A DNA stretch of 64,000 nucleotides from Cephalotus follicularis (taxonomy: Eukaryota > Streptophyta > Magnoliopsida > Oxalidales > Cephalotaceae): positions 217,545-281,544 of the forward strand of contig BDDD01001821.1 in NCBI GenBank assembly GCA_001972305.1, in the 5' to 3' direction. How positions within the stretch are numbered: the stretch's first letter is position 1; each line of letters begins with the position of its first letter. The translations under genes were made by a program, and so were the position numbers. This document shows, piece after piece, positions 33,101 through 45,485 of the stretch. The notes beneath the pieces are model-generated. The model saw nothing but the letters and a program-made list of their open reading frames with translations, was not told the DNA's origin and did not search any database.

Positions 33101-35402
33101 CCACGTTGTCCCAAAGAAATCCGGAGTAACGGTAGTGCAATCCTCCACTGATGATTTACTTCCTACAAAAATCCAAACTGGATGGAGGGTGTGCATTGAC
33201 TACCGAAAGTTGAATACAATAACCTGGAAGGATCACTTTCCACTTCCATTTATCCATCAAATGCTTGATAGGTTAGCTGGTCATGAGTACTATTGTTTTC
33301 TCGATGGGTACTCCGGATACAATCAAATTCCCATCGCTCCGCAAGATCAAGAGAAAACCACGTTCACATGCCCTTTTGGAACATTTGCTTACCGACCCAT
33401 GCCGTTTGGCCTTTGGAATGCTCCCGCTACCTTCCAAAGGTGCATGATGAGTATGTTCTCCGACATGGTGGAAGACTTTCTTGAAGTGTTTATGGATGAC
33501 TTTTTTGTGCATGGTTCCTCATTTTCTCAATGCCTTCATCACCTAAAATTATTACTTGAAAGAAGTCGAGAGAAGAATTTAGTGCTTAATTGGGAAAAGT
33601 GCAATTTCATGGTAAAGAAGGGGATAGTTCTTGGACATGTAGTGTCAAAAGAAGGAATTCAAGTAGATAAAGCAAAAATTGAAGTCATCAAGCATTTGCC
33701 TCCACCTCGTAATGTGAAAGATATCCGAGCATTCCTCGGACATGCGGGTTTTTATCGAAGGTTCATCAAGGATTTTAGCAAGGTCGCACGCCCCTTGACT
33801 TCGCTCCTAGCGAAGGATGAAGAATTTGTTTTCTCTAATGAGTGCCTTGTAGCATTTGACCGCTTAAAGAATGAGCTCACTTCCGCTCCTATCATTCAGG
33901 CACCCATTTGGACTGAGCCTTTTGAGATCATGTGCGACGCTTCCGACAGTGCCATTGGAGCCGTTCTTGGACAAAGAATGAATAAACTACCTCATGTCAT
34001 TTGTTATGCTAGTAGGACCCTTTCCGATGCGCAATTGAATTACACGACGACTGAGAGAGAATTCTAAGCTGTGGTTTATGCTCTTGAGAAATTTCGTTCG
34101 TATCTTTTAGGATCACATGTCGTTGTGTATACCGATCATGCTGCGATTCGGCATCTCATGAGTAAAAAGGATGCAAAAGCATGTCTTATCCAGTGGGTTC
34201 TACTACTTCAAGAGTTTGACGTTGAAATTCGAGACAAGAAAGGAACTGAGAATTTGGCAGCCGACCATCTATCCCGACTTCCCAATACACCCGAGGTCCA
34301 TGGTCTGATTAATGAGAATTTTCCTGATGAGCAGCTTATGCGCGTTGAGAGCGAACCATGGTATGCGGACATAGTGAATTATCTTGTTACGGGAAGCGTA
34401 CCCTCGGATTGGTCCGCTCAAGTTAGGCATAGGTTTCTGTCGCATGCCAAACACTTTTATTGGGATGATCCTTATCTTTTTAAAGCATGTCCGGATTTGA
34501 TTTTGCGACGATGTGTTCCTGATCATGAGCATCGCTCAATTCTCTCTTTTTGTCATGATCAAGCATGTGGTGGAATTTTCGGCCCGACCAAGACAGCGGC
34601 TAAGGTTTTACAATGTGGTTTTTATTGGCCGACTATTTTTAAAGATGCATTTCAGTACTGTAAGGCTTGTGCTTCGTGTCAATCTTTAGGCCATGTGACG
34701 AAATGAAATATGATGCCTTTGACACCGATTTTGACGGTCGAGATCTTTGATGTTTGGGGTATAGATTTTATGGGTTCGTTTCCCAATTCGTTTGGGAACT
34801 TATACATCCTTCTAGCTGTTGATTATGTTTCAAAGTGGATTGAGGCGATACCTTGTCGAACCAATGACAACACCGTTGTTGTTAAATTTCTCAAGGGACA
34901 TATTTTTTCTCGTTTTGGCACCCCACGTGCCATTATAAGTGATAGAGGTACTCATTTTTGCAATCGTTCTTTTGAAGAACTTATGAAAAGATATGGGATC
35001 ACTCACAAGCTCGCCACACCATATCACCCCCAAACGAGTGGGCAAGTTGTGGTATCTAATCGCCAAATCAAGCAAATTCTAGAAAAAAACAGTTAACCCC
35101 AATAGAAAGGATTGGTCCACGCGACTTGTGGATGCTTTATGGGCTTATCGAACCGCTTTCAAAACTGATCTTGGTCAATCTCCTTACCGTCTTGTGTATG
35201 GTAAAGCTTGTCATCTTCCTGTGGAGTTAGAACATCGAGCATTTTGGGCTATTAAGCGTTTAAATTTTGATCGTTCCATCGCGGGTAGTCATCGTGCGCT
35301 TCAATTATCTGAATTAGAAGAAATTCGAAATGACGCGTATGACAATGCGAAGATTTCCAAAGAAAAGACCAAGGCTTTTCATGATGCGCGGATTTTGCGA
35401 AA
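30171..35402 (+). pseudogene. D1 gag-pol (Athila-type), decayed and truncated
   Basis: The ATG at 30171 (MTDWVHGLNHRLER) opens Gag. The gag domain spans about 30340-30880 and a CSWCQSPNNVFEEC knuckle lies near 31030, where His is replaced by Val-Phe. The aspartic protease region near 32170-32230 has LYLGASVNLLPSS in place of the LDLGAS seen in D2, so its catalytic Asp is lost. RT (32900-33700) has FMDDF, then RNase H (33930-34260) with MCDASD, then integrase with C-x2-C finger (34670) and D-D core, but the Glu position reads GQVVVSN where D2 has GQVEVSN. In-frame stops: 30291, 31197, 31755, 31854, 34065, 34704. A one-base insertion near 35090 shifts the integrase end. Long intact stretches (31857-34067) show limited decay. 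Confidence 0.93.
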
Positions 35403-37068
35403 AAAACCGGTAATATTAAACTTCAGTAATAAAACGGATTTTATAAAAATCAATCAAACATCTGATAGCAAAATCAGTACATTTCATAAACCAAAAAGTA
35501 GAATATCAGTTCATGTCAACATAACAAATTCAATTAAATTAAAACCGGGTGATAACCACAACGAAGAAATCCGTATATTATTCATAAAGTAAAACTAACT
35601 TTTTGCTCATAATAAAAATAATAGAAGGGTATCAAGGAACGAAACATTCATACCTTGTGCGATCACATAAATAACTTTACGAATTTCTAAACTGCACCCC
35701 GGTAGTACAATTATCTATAAAATATGAAATCATTCATATAAGAACTTAAAACAATTACGGACATTAAAACAGAATCATAACGATGCTTAAAACAGACCCC
35801 GATTCAACCGAAGGACTAACGGATAAGGAGACTTGAAAATAGGAATTTCCTGGACTGACCAGCCGACTGTAGCAGGACTCCAGTCGACTGTTGAAACCAG
35901 GCAGTCGACTGCATCACGTGTCCAGCCGACCACCTAAGCAGAACTACAGCCAGTCGACTGTGTAAGGAATAGCAGTCGAGTGATTGAAGAGGCAGTCGAC
36001 TACTGAAACCGCAATAGCCGACTGTTCATGGAAACAACCGACTATACTGGGCGGCAGAATGGAAAAATCTAACAATATTATGCCAATTTCCCGTCAAAAC
36101 CTAGATTTCTTAATACCAGAGGGTCATAACCATTTAAACAAGACTCTATAAGGTATTTAAGACAGTAACAAAACACTAAATCATAAGAGAGAATACTGAT
36201 AGGGTTATACTTTTAAAGAGAGATAACTTCTAAACAAAACATACATATATAGCCCAATTTTCTGTCAGAATCAAAATACCATATTACCAGAAGATCAAAA
36301 CCACAATAAAAAGACATATGTGACACACCAGTTGCATAAGAACACAAGGAACTAGGGACAGTATACAAATGGTAAACATACTTTGAAGAGAATCATTGAC
36401 ATGCCCCGGTTTCAATAAGACAACATTTAAGCAGTAAAGGCAATTAACATATAAATTTAGCTCACGCAAAACCATAAAATTTAAATTTTTAAACAAGATA
36501 TCAGTTGTGGAAGCATAAAACTCATAAGCTGAAACACGTAACGTGCATCCCATACTGCACACTGCTCAAAACAAATTTGTCATAGTTAAGAGCCCACAAA
36601 ACGGAGCGTGATCCATTATACTTTAATACAACCCATCATTAAACAAAACCAAAAGTATGGTACATGAGCAGTCCTTAAACAAAACCAGATTATCACTAGC
36701 AGAAGGAAATAAAACCAACAACTGCAACATAAAGCTTGTTCTTCATCCAAGCTAGTCCAACCGGTCCACTCCATCAATCTGTAAAGTAGGGGCTTAGCCT
36801 TTGTCCTCACTCGGCTAAGTCATAAAGGTAGCTCAGATCAACATTAAATGCATGTCATGTGATGTATGCATAAATGATGCAGTGCAGGAAATACCAGTTT
36901 ATATAAATATATATATTTTAGCAGTACGGTAAAAATAACAGTGGGTACCTATATATGAAAATAAATGTATGCAATAACTGTACAGTTGTTTAGTATAAAA
37001 ATGTGTGATTTTTAATGGGTTATTTGGGATATTTTTATCCCTTGGAATAGACTACTTTGGTTGTGTTT
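35403..37068. repeat. 1.67-kb duplicated segment, copy 2
   Basis: Second copy of 26824-28489. At its left edge, D1 integrase sequence and G sequence share a four-base A-run. 35403-36396 is G sequence; the rest is the start of the element C 3' LTR and of the lone D LTR. Confidence 0.9.
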
Positions 37069-38382
37069 TATTGATTTTCAGGTAAAAGAGCTAAATGACC
37101 AAAGTGCAAGAATACTACCCAAAGTTGTGCAAATTGGAGCCTTTAAGTGTAAAGATTGAAGAATTGCAAAACAGAGCAAAAGAAGTCGACTCCTTTCATA
37201 AGCATCGATGTCTTTTCTGGGTTGGACAAAAAGCGTCGACGTCTTTAAGAAGAGATCGACGTCTTTTCTGGGCAATGCAAAGAGCTATGAAGGAGGGATC
37301 GATGTCTTTCAACATACACATCGATGTCTTTGTACAAAATTGACCTGTAGCTTTGGACCAAAAGACATCGATGTCTTTCATAAAAGAAGTCGACGTCTTT
37401 CTTTCGCATCTCAGCAAAATGCGACTTTTACAAGAAGACATCGACGCCTTTCAAAAGAAGTCGACGTCTTCCTCTGCAGCAGAAATAGAAAGTTGGATTT
37501 TTTGCCATATTTTGTAACTAGGATTGCTTTATTTCCATTTTTGATTAGCTTTGTAGTATATAAGCAACATATATCCGGCCAAATAAAGTGTGTAGTGTAA
37601 GTAGAGGCTGTAGAACCCTAATTTCTCTTTATCAATTTTGTTTTGTTTAACAATGTGGAGTAGCCAAACTTTTTAAGGTTTTGGGGAAGAACAAAGCCTA
37701 GATTGTTATTGTTTCAATTCCATCAATAAAAAACCCTTGAATATTTTATTTATTCTTCAATATTTCAGCCTTCGCACACACTTTGTCTGTCTGATTAAAA
37801 TCCACAAACATCTTGTCGGTGAAGCTGAAAATTGGTGAATAAATGGTGCTTAATTCAACGGAGTCTCCTCATACGATTTGTCGCAACGAACACACTTCGT
37901 ATAGACCTAGCATGTCTACTCATATGTCTTACCGCCGCTGTTGCCGTACTTCGTATAGACCTAGCATGTCTACTCATACGTCTTGTCATCACCGCTGCAC
38001 TCCGTATAGACCTAGCTACCGTTGTTTATCAAGGTATGATCGTTCAACTCAATGGAATTGTTCAATACAATCTACGGTGAGTTTCTATATACCAAAACCG
38101 TTTCTTAATTATATATTCTCTTCACTTTTATTAATTGCATGCTTTATTTCTTAGTATTTCAAATTCATCATTTTCATTTATCAACGTCTTAATTTCTTGT
38201 TTTGATTATTTATTTTATTTTGCATAACTAGGAGTAGTTTTTAATAGTTTGGCTCAAATTTGGTATACTTCGCCTAGATTGGATAGATTATAACTAGTTT
38301 ACGTTTCCCTGCGTTCGACCCGTTACTGCATGATCCGTGCACTTGCGGCTATAAATTTTAAAACATTCTTTTTACGTGAACA
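36987..38382 (+). mobile_element. Lone D-family LTR (solo LTR or D1 3' LTR)
   Basis: 1396 bp, TGTTTAG to GTGAACA, flanked by ACAGT on both sides (36982-36986 and 38383-38387). The first roughly 82 bases equal the D1 5' LTR and divergence begins after that. This fits a recombinant between 5' and 3' LTRs. There is no PBS after it and no internal region. Confidence 0.92.
37843..38154 (+). CDS. LTR-borne Cys/His-rich repeat ORF (103 aa), lone D LTR
   Basis: Same frame, length and repeat layout as the ORF at 29264-29575 with scattered substitutions and no stop. The overlapping Leu-rich frame (37832-38080) is also open. A donor-like GTGAGT lies at 38077-38082 and an acceptor-like CTAG ends at 38231 in AT-rich sequence. 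Coding status unproven. Confidence 0.4.
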   Translation: MVLNSTESPHTICRNEHTSYRPSMSTHMSYRRCCRTSYRPSMSTHTSCHHRCTPYRPSYRCLSRYDRSTQWNCSIQSTVSFYIPKPFLNYIFSSLLLIACFIS

Positions 38383-39091
38383 ACAGTAGTAGTCCGGCCA
38401 GGGCTACATAAACAAGCACAGTAATGTCCGAAAAGGACCAACATGCATTACAGTAAGTCCACAAAGGACCACAACAGGCAAGCAGTATGTGTAACACTGC
38501 CAACTCCTGGCCCCACGTTCACTCCCACTTCGGTCCCCACTCCAGGCAACCAAGCAAGACAATAGTACAGTACAGTGAGTTACCCAGCCAACTCCTGGCT
38601 CCTTGGTCAACCCTACCACTAGCCGACACTGGCAGTCTCTGCCATGCAACTAGTGGCTCAAGCACAAATACAGTAATTTTATGGAGCAACACAGTGAATC
38701 AATACAGTAAACAGTGCAGTAATCGGTACAGTAGTGATCGTTTAGATCGACAACAGGCAGTTCATTTTCAAATATTTTCGACAGTGATAACATTTGAAAT
38801 ACGTATTTCTAATAGATAGAAAATACTTAAAACAGTTCAGTAGTGAAAATCACTTTCCAAAGGTGTTCGTAAATATAACAATATTCATTTTGTATTTTCG
38901 TACGCAACATAGTGAGTTTCAACTCGCATATGCATTTCTAATGTAGCAACACTTAGAAAATCATAATCAATTTATATACAGTCCGTAAACAGTACATATG
39001 CAATGCATATAAATGCTCAAATGCATCCTAACAGGAATCGGGATCATTTTGTATCGTTTAAATAAGAAAACTTCCAAACAGTACAAGAAGG

Positions 39092-39440
39092 CATCGATGT
39101 CTATTAAAAGGCATCGATGTCTTTGTCCCTCAACGTTGATGTCCAAGTCCTTAGTGTCAGCGCTTCTACTGTTCAAAGACGTCGATGTCCATTTTATACG
39201 CATCGACGCTCAAGGTATGGAACCATAAACGTAAGCGTATTGCTCAAGGCGTCGATGTTGTTCAAAGACGTCGACGTCTATCATTATACGCGTCGACGCT
39301 CAAGGTATGGAACCTCAAACGTCAGCGTATTGCCCAAGGTGTCGACACGTTAAGGTAGGAACCTTAGGCGTCAACGTGTAATACCTCAAAATCCAAGCAG
39401 ATAGCCAAAAGGCGTCGATATTGTTTAAGACGTCCACGTG
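39092..39440. repeat. GTCGACG-word cluster in the C 3' LTR
   Basis: A dozen or more words (GGCATCGATGTC, GACGTCGACGTC, GCGTCGACGCTC and variants). The counterpart in the 5' LTR is at 46620-46975. A second cluster at 40245-40400 corresponds to 47765-47925. Confidence 0.85.
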
Positions 39441-40594
39441 ATTCGAGCACCAGTCGTCTTCTTCCTCACGACGTGACAAACAGTGACACCCATAATCCAC
39501 ATATATGCAAGATAACATGTAATCAAGGCACGAAACCAACATGCAGATACAAATCACATATCCAGCATAACATGGCATTGATCCAGTGATCAAAACAGTT
39601 CAAGAATCATGCAATCTATGCACCAAAACATAGTCCAAGCATGAACATTAATCTCAAGAATACAGTGATGGCTTCCCCTACCTCTTTGTTCCAAGTTAGG
39701 AACTAGAATGTCCACCTCTTTGCGTTCCAAACCGGTCACAGTAGCCCCCAGGTCCGTCCCGTTGCTGCAAGCCACCAGCCCCAAGTTCCAATCACCAAAT
39801 TGTTCAACAATGGGGGAAACGTTTATCCCTCCTCACTGTTTTCCTCTCTTTGATATCCCTCGTGTGTTTCCCACCAACTCTCACTGTTTCATTTGTGGTT
39901 TCCTTTCTCCTCTTTTTTCTCCTGGTTCGTTTTGGGAAGAGAAGGGAGTTTTATGCAGATTGAAGTTGTTTCCATCTGCACCAACGCAAATATCTCCTCT
40001 TTCTTCACACCTTCTCCACACCTGGTTGCATGGCGCACCAGGTGTCTCCCCTTTGCTGCCAAGGCCATTGCATGCTCTCACATGCCTTCCCACTTTTTTC
40101 ATTTCAGTCCTAGCAGTCCAGGGTACCATAATGCATGCTCAACAAGTCATGATCTGCATGTTAAGATGCTTGGATAGTGCCCCCAAAAGTGTCCCCTAGC
40201 ACCACGTTACTGTTAGTGCTTAACGGGTCTAATATTCGCTGTTACACGTCGACGTTTTATCTAGACGTCGACGTCTTTCCTCTTTCTTTTCATACGAGGG
40301 CGTCGATATTTACGCTAGCGTCGACGTGCATGTACATGCACCTATGTGAGTCATTTGTCTCAAAGACGTCGATGTGTTCAATAGGCGTCGACGCGTTTCT
40401 CCCCAAAACTGCGTCGTTTCACCTCAAATTGCTCTTTTAACATTTCACTAACATTCCCATTCCAAAACAACATTATTAGACTTTAGAAAACATCATCAAA
40501 GTCTTGGAAATCCATTATTTTTCTTTTATTAATTTCACAATACAAGTACATTCACACCGTGAAATTACAACATGTGAAAATCTCGGGCGTGACA

Positions 40595-40608
40595 TCCACC
40601 CCTCCTTC
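40595..40608 (-). promoter_or_regulatory. Element C polypurine tract
   Basis: The minus strand reads GAAGGAGGGGTGGA next to the 3' LTR, identical to element B's PPT. Confidence 0.9.
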
Positions 40609-40639
40609 AAGGAATTTCATTCTTGAAATTAAAACAATA

Positions 40640-43600
40640 CTAGAACAAGTGCGGGTAACGCTCTCGGATATCCTCCTCTCATTCCCATGTTGCTTCATCT
40701 GGTCGGTGGAACTGCCACTGAACCTTGACCATGGAGTTGGTTCGGTTCCTCAAAACCTGCGTCTTCCAATCTAGAATCCGTACAGGCAATTCTTCACAAG
40801 ATAGGTAATCACGTACCAGAACAGTATCATAATCCAGGACATGTGACGGGTCCGGGATATATCTCCTCAGCATATATACATGAAAGACGTCGTGCACGTT
40901 TGACAGTGCAGGAGGTAAGGCAAGCTGGTAGGCTACCTTCCCAACTCTGTCCAAAACCTCAAAAGGACCAATGTACCGTGGAGCTAATTTGCCCTTTTTC
41001 CCAAACCTTTGCACGCCCTTCCATTGTGAAACCTTTAAGAACACATGATCACCTACACTGAAGGTCAAAGTCCTCTTCTTGACACTGTCCACATAGCTCT
41101 TCTACCGGCTCTGAGCACCAAGCAGCTTCTTTTTGATCATCCTGATTTTTCTGAAGTTTTCTCCACTAACTCAGTCCCGAGTAAAGGTCGCTCCTCGACC
41201 TCATCCCAACATACAGGAGATCTGCACTTCCTCCCACACAGTGCTTCAAACGGCGCGATGCCGAAACTGGAATGATAGCTATTATTATAAGAAAACTCTA
41301 TCAAAGCAATGTGATTCTCCCATGTGCCAGCAAAATCAATAATGCAAGCTCGTAGCATATCCTCCAAGGTCTGGATGGTACGCTCAGACTGCCCATCGGT
41401 CTAAGGGTGGAAGGCAGTACTCAGGTTCAGCTTCGTCTCAAAAGCTGTCTGAAATCTCTTCCAAAAGTTGGAAGTGAAGATGGCATCTCTATCACATACG
41501 ATGCTGACTGGAACACCGTATAGCCTCACTATCACCTTCACATACAACCAAGCCATCTTGCTCACAGAATTCGTAACGTGTGTAGGCAGAAAGTGTGTTG
41601 ATTTGGTGAGTCTATCCACGATAACCCACACCGCAGTCTGACGGTTCTGAGTCAGAGGAAAACCCGAAACAAAATCCAACGTAACATGTTCCCACTTCCA
41701 TTCTGGAATTGGTAAAGGTTGTAGCAACCCCGCCGGTCTCTGGTGCTCGGCCTTAACTGTCTGGAAAGTCAAACACCTTGCCACATACTCGGCGCTCTCT
41801 TGTTTCATGCCAGGCCGCCAGTAATCCCTCTTCATGTCTTGGTACATTTTTGTGCTACCAGGGTGGATGCTGTATTGAGATCTATGAGCCCCGTAAAGTA
41901 ACTCACTCTTGAACCCTAGTTCATTCAGAAGACACACACGCCCCCGAAATCATAAGACACCATCGGCATGTATCCAAAAATCAGACTCCGAAGCCAGATT
42001 CTCTCGAATCTTTTGCAATTCAGTATCATGTGCTTAAGCATTCTTTATTTCATCAAGCAAAATGGGCTGTACCCTCATGCTAGCCATAAAGACTCCAGGT
42101 GACTGATTAAACGGAAACCACTCTTGGAAGTCTTCCAACATCTTCCATTGCGACACCATCACATTGGCAACCATAGCTTTGTGGCTCAAGGCATCAGCGA
42201 CCACGTTCGCTTTCCCCGGGTGGTACTGAATACTGCAATCATAATCATTAAAGAATTCTACCCACCTGTGTTGCCTCATGTTTAGTGTATCCTGACAAAA
42301 CAGATACCTCAAACTCTTATGATCGGTAAAGATCTAAAACTGCGCTCCATAAAGATAGTGCCTCCACTTCTGAAGGGCAAAGATAATAGCTTCAAGGTCA
42401 AGGTCATGCGTCGGGTAGTTTTCTTCATACTGTTTTAGCTTCCTGGAAGCGTGAGCGATCACTCTTCCTCGCTGCATCAGCACGCAGCCCAAACCCTTAC
42501 CCGATGCATCACTGTAGACTGCAAATCCCTCATTACCATCAGGTAATGCCAAGATAGGAGTGGAAACTAACCGATCCTTCAATTCACGGAAACGAGCTTC
42601 ACAATCTTCGTCCCAGACAAATAAGGTCTTCTTCTGGGCCAGTCTTGTCAAGGTCACGGCTATCCTTGAAAAGTACTGGATAAACCTCCTGTAATACCCC
42701 GCCAATCCAAGGAAACTGCGTACCTCCGTCATATTCTTTGGTTGTGGCCAATCTCGTACCACTTCAGTCTTTGACGGATCCACCATCAAGCCTTCCCCAG
42801 ATACGATGTGACCGAGAAAGATCACATGATCAAGCCAGAATTCACACTTGCTGAACTTGGCGTACAACCGATGTTCTCTGAGAACTTGCAATACTAGCCT
42901 CAGATGATGAGTGTGCTCCTCCTCACTCCTTGAATATACTTGTATGCCATCAATGAATACCATGACAAACTGGTCTAGGTATGGCCGGAATACGTCATTC
43001 ATCAATGACATGAAAGCTGTCGGTGCATTGGTAACACCAAACGGCATCACCAAGAACTCGTAATGACCATACCGTGTCTGGAAGGTAGTCTTGTCAATGT
43101 CTCCTTGCCTTACTGTCAGTTAGTGATAACCTGACCTCAAATTGAGCTTGGAAAACACCCTTGATCCTTGCAACTGGTCAAACAAATCCTCGATGTGGGG
43201 TAAAGGACACTTGTTCTTGATAGTTGCCTTGTTCAACATTCTATAGTCGATGCAGAGCCTCATCGACCCATCCTTCTTCTTGACAAACAGTACAGGCGCA
43301 CCCCACGAAGAAACACTGGGTCTTACAAAACCCTTATCAATCAGGTCTTGTAACTGTAACTTCAGCTCTCGCAACTCGGCAGGAGCCATCCGATAAGGTG
43401 ATTTAGAGATAGGAGTCGTTCCAGGAACAAGATCAATTACGAACTCCATACTCCTCTTCGGTGGTAAAGAACCCAAGTCATCAGGAAATACATCCAGAAA
43501 TTCACACACCACTGGAATCTCCTCCAGGCTCAAACCCTTCTCTTTCCTTCGATCAATCACATAAGCTAGGTATCCCTCACATCCCTTCTCTAAACATCTC

Positions 43601-45207
43601 GATGCTCGAATAAAGGATATGATTGGTGTCGAGAACCCTTTGTCTCCCTTGAACTGAAATGTCGTTCCGTCGGGTAGACAACAATCCACAGTTTTATAAT
43701 AACAATCCATGCGAGCACGATGCACTGATAGCCAATCCATCCCCAATATAACATCGAAGTCACGGATGGGTATCACTATCAAATCTGCATACAAAGAAAT
43801 GTCGGCCATAGACATCTCACAACCTCTATATACCAAGTTAGTGTACATAGAAGTCCAAGTCGGTGTACTCGCATCAAGTATGTATGACATGCAGTCAGGG
43901 GTGACATCTAAGCAAGATGCAAAACATGCAGATATAAAAGAATGTGATGCTCCAGAATCCATCAATACTCTAGCAAAAAAACAATATATATACAGAGTAC
44001 CTCCAACAACAGAAGTCGACTCTGGAACCTCTGTCTGGGCAAGTACAAAAACTCTACCTTTTGCAACGCCCTTGCCGGGGTCCTTCCTCTGTGACGGTCC
44101 TGCCGCTGCACCACTACTACTCCCTGGCCCAGTAGGCGGTGTAGCAGAACTCTTCGGACAGTCCTTCACCGAATGACAAGGTGCCCCGGACCTCAAGCAC
44201 CAACCATTGAACCTCCAGCAATCTTTCTGTTGGTGGCCTCTACGACCACAATAATAGCAACCTCCAGATCTAGCATTACTCCCTTGGCTGGGAGTACCTT
44301 GTGAAGCTGTCTGTTGAGACTTGTTCTTAGACGACATCGTCGGAGAACCACCATCTTGCCATTTTGACGATGCTGGTCGGGACTGTGTAGGACTCTGTTT
44401 ATTCAGTTGTGCGCGAGCTCTCTCAGACTAGTCTTCACTGGATATTGTCTCCAGTAGTCTTGCTTTCTGAGCAACCTCCACAAAAGTCCCAAGTTCCATA
44501 GCTCTAATTCTTGTTCGAAGGTTCGGTCGTAGACCTCTCAGAAATCTCCGTATTTTCTTCACTTTATCAGCTACCAGATAGGGTGAATGTCTGGATAGCT
44601 CCATGAACAATGCTTGATACTCAGTCACCATCATTTCCCCCTGTCGCAACTCCAAGAGTTCAGTCTCTCGGCGCTCTTGTTCAATCCGTGGAACAAATGT
44701 CTTCAAGAATTCTATCCAAAATCTTCCCCAAGTACTGTCAAGCCTCTGAGATTCCCATTTTACTTTGACCATCTCCCACCAATAAGGGGCCTCACCCCAT
44801 AGACAGTATACAGCAAACTTCAGTTTTTGTGTGTTAGTACAGTCCATTACTCCAAAGATTTTCTCCAAATCCTGTAACCATCTCTCCGCAACAGTGGCAT
44901 CAAGTTCCCCTCGGAAAATGGGTGGATTCTGCCACATGAACTTTTCAATGTCCCTCCCAAACTGGTTATTATCCTCTGTCGGGCAGTGGTCGAGAGCTCT
45001 ATGTTGCGGCCTAGCTTGCGCGTAGTATTGGCGCATTTCCTCCGCATTAGCCATATTAAAGGCCATATGTTGCTGAAAATAATCGGCGATTCAGGCCATC
45101 GAATCTTTATCATCTTGGGGAACATTCATTCCTTGCGGAATATGAACTTCCTCAGGGGCATTGGCTCCAACAGCTCTAGCCCTAACACGTGTTCTCCTTC
45201 GGTCCAT
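40640..45207 (-). pseudogene. Element C gag-pol, near full length with stops
   Basis: The ATG at 45207 (minus) begins MDRRRTRVRAR and the final stop is at 40640. Gag has a WGEAPYWWEM core. The knuckles are [14 protein letters not shown] and a second one with Cys2 changed to Ser ([14 protein letters not shown]). Protease MDSGASHSF looks intact. RT reads FIDG where B has FIDD, so one catalytic Asp is lost. RNase H, integrase and a chromodomain-like tail follow. One frame holds from 45207 to about 41137, with stops near 45090 and at 44428, 43120, 42334, 42034 and 41401. A frameshift lies near 41115 and another stop at 40679. Confidence 0.93.
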
Positions 45208-45302
45208 TGGTTCCTAAAAGAGGGATGACGGTTAGTCATGTCTTTAGGAAAACAATTCATTAATTGCCGAGAAAAATATCCTAGCTAAGCATATATGGAA
45301 TA

Positions 45303-45314
45303 TGCTCTGATACC
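45303..45314 (-). promoter_or_regulatory. Element C primer-binding site
   Basis: The minus strand carries the tRNA-Met-type site TGGTATCAGAGC, close to the 5' LTR end at 45319. Confidence 0.9.
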
Positions 45315-45461
45315 ACTCTGTCACGTCCCAGTTTCGGTAAGAAAACATTTAAGCAGTAAAGGCAATTAACATATAAATTCAGCTCATGCAAAACCATAAA
45401 ATTTAAACTTTTAAACAAGATATCAGTTGTGGAAGCATAAAACTCATAAGCTGAAACACGT

Positions 45462-45485
45462 AACGTGCATCCCATACTGCACGCT
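45462..45485 (-). other. Conserved LTR hairpin in C
   Basis: On the minus strand AGCGTG and CACGTT pair (one G-U) around the loop CAGTATGGGATG, about 143 bases before the LTR end. It is weaker than in B but in the same place. Confidence 0.7.

Larger units (their letters stand above)
28408..35402 (+). mobile_element. D1: Athila-type Ty3/Gypsy element, 3'-truncated by rearrangement
   Basis: It has a 5' LTR, PBS and gag-pol, but the sequence leaves the element inside the integrase C-terminus at about 35402 and enters the duplicated flank at an A-run. Left TSD ACAGT (28403-28407) equals the five bases after the lone D LTR at 38383-38387. That LTR could therefore be D1's own 3' LTR, or a solo LTR from a second copy of the locus. 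Confidence 0.85.
36397..40594 (-). repeat. Element C 3' LTR, split by a D LTR
   Basis: It is 4198 bp including the 1396-bp D LTR and a 5-bp TSD. It contains two GTCGACG clusters (39092-39440 and 40245-40400), a 90-bp tandem duplication with GCTCAAGGTATGGAACC at about 39209 and 39299, CAGTACAGTA words (38560-38740), and the reverse complements of the conserved hairpin and TTAGCC block (36540-36830). Confidence 0.93.
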
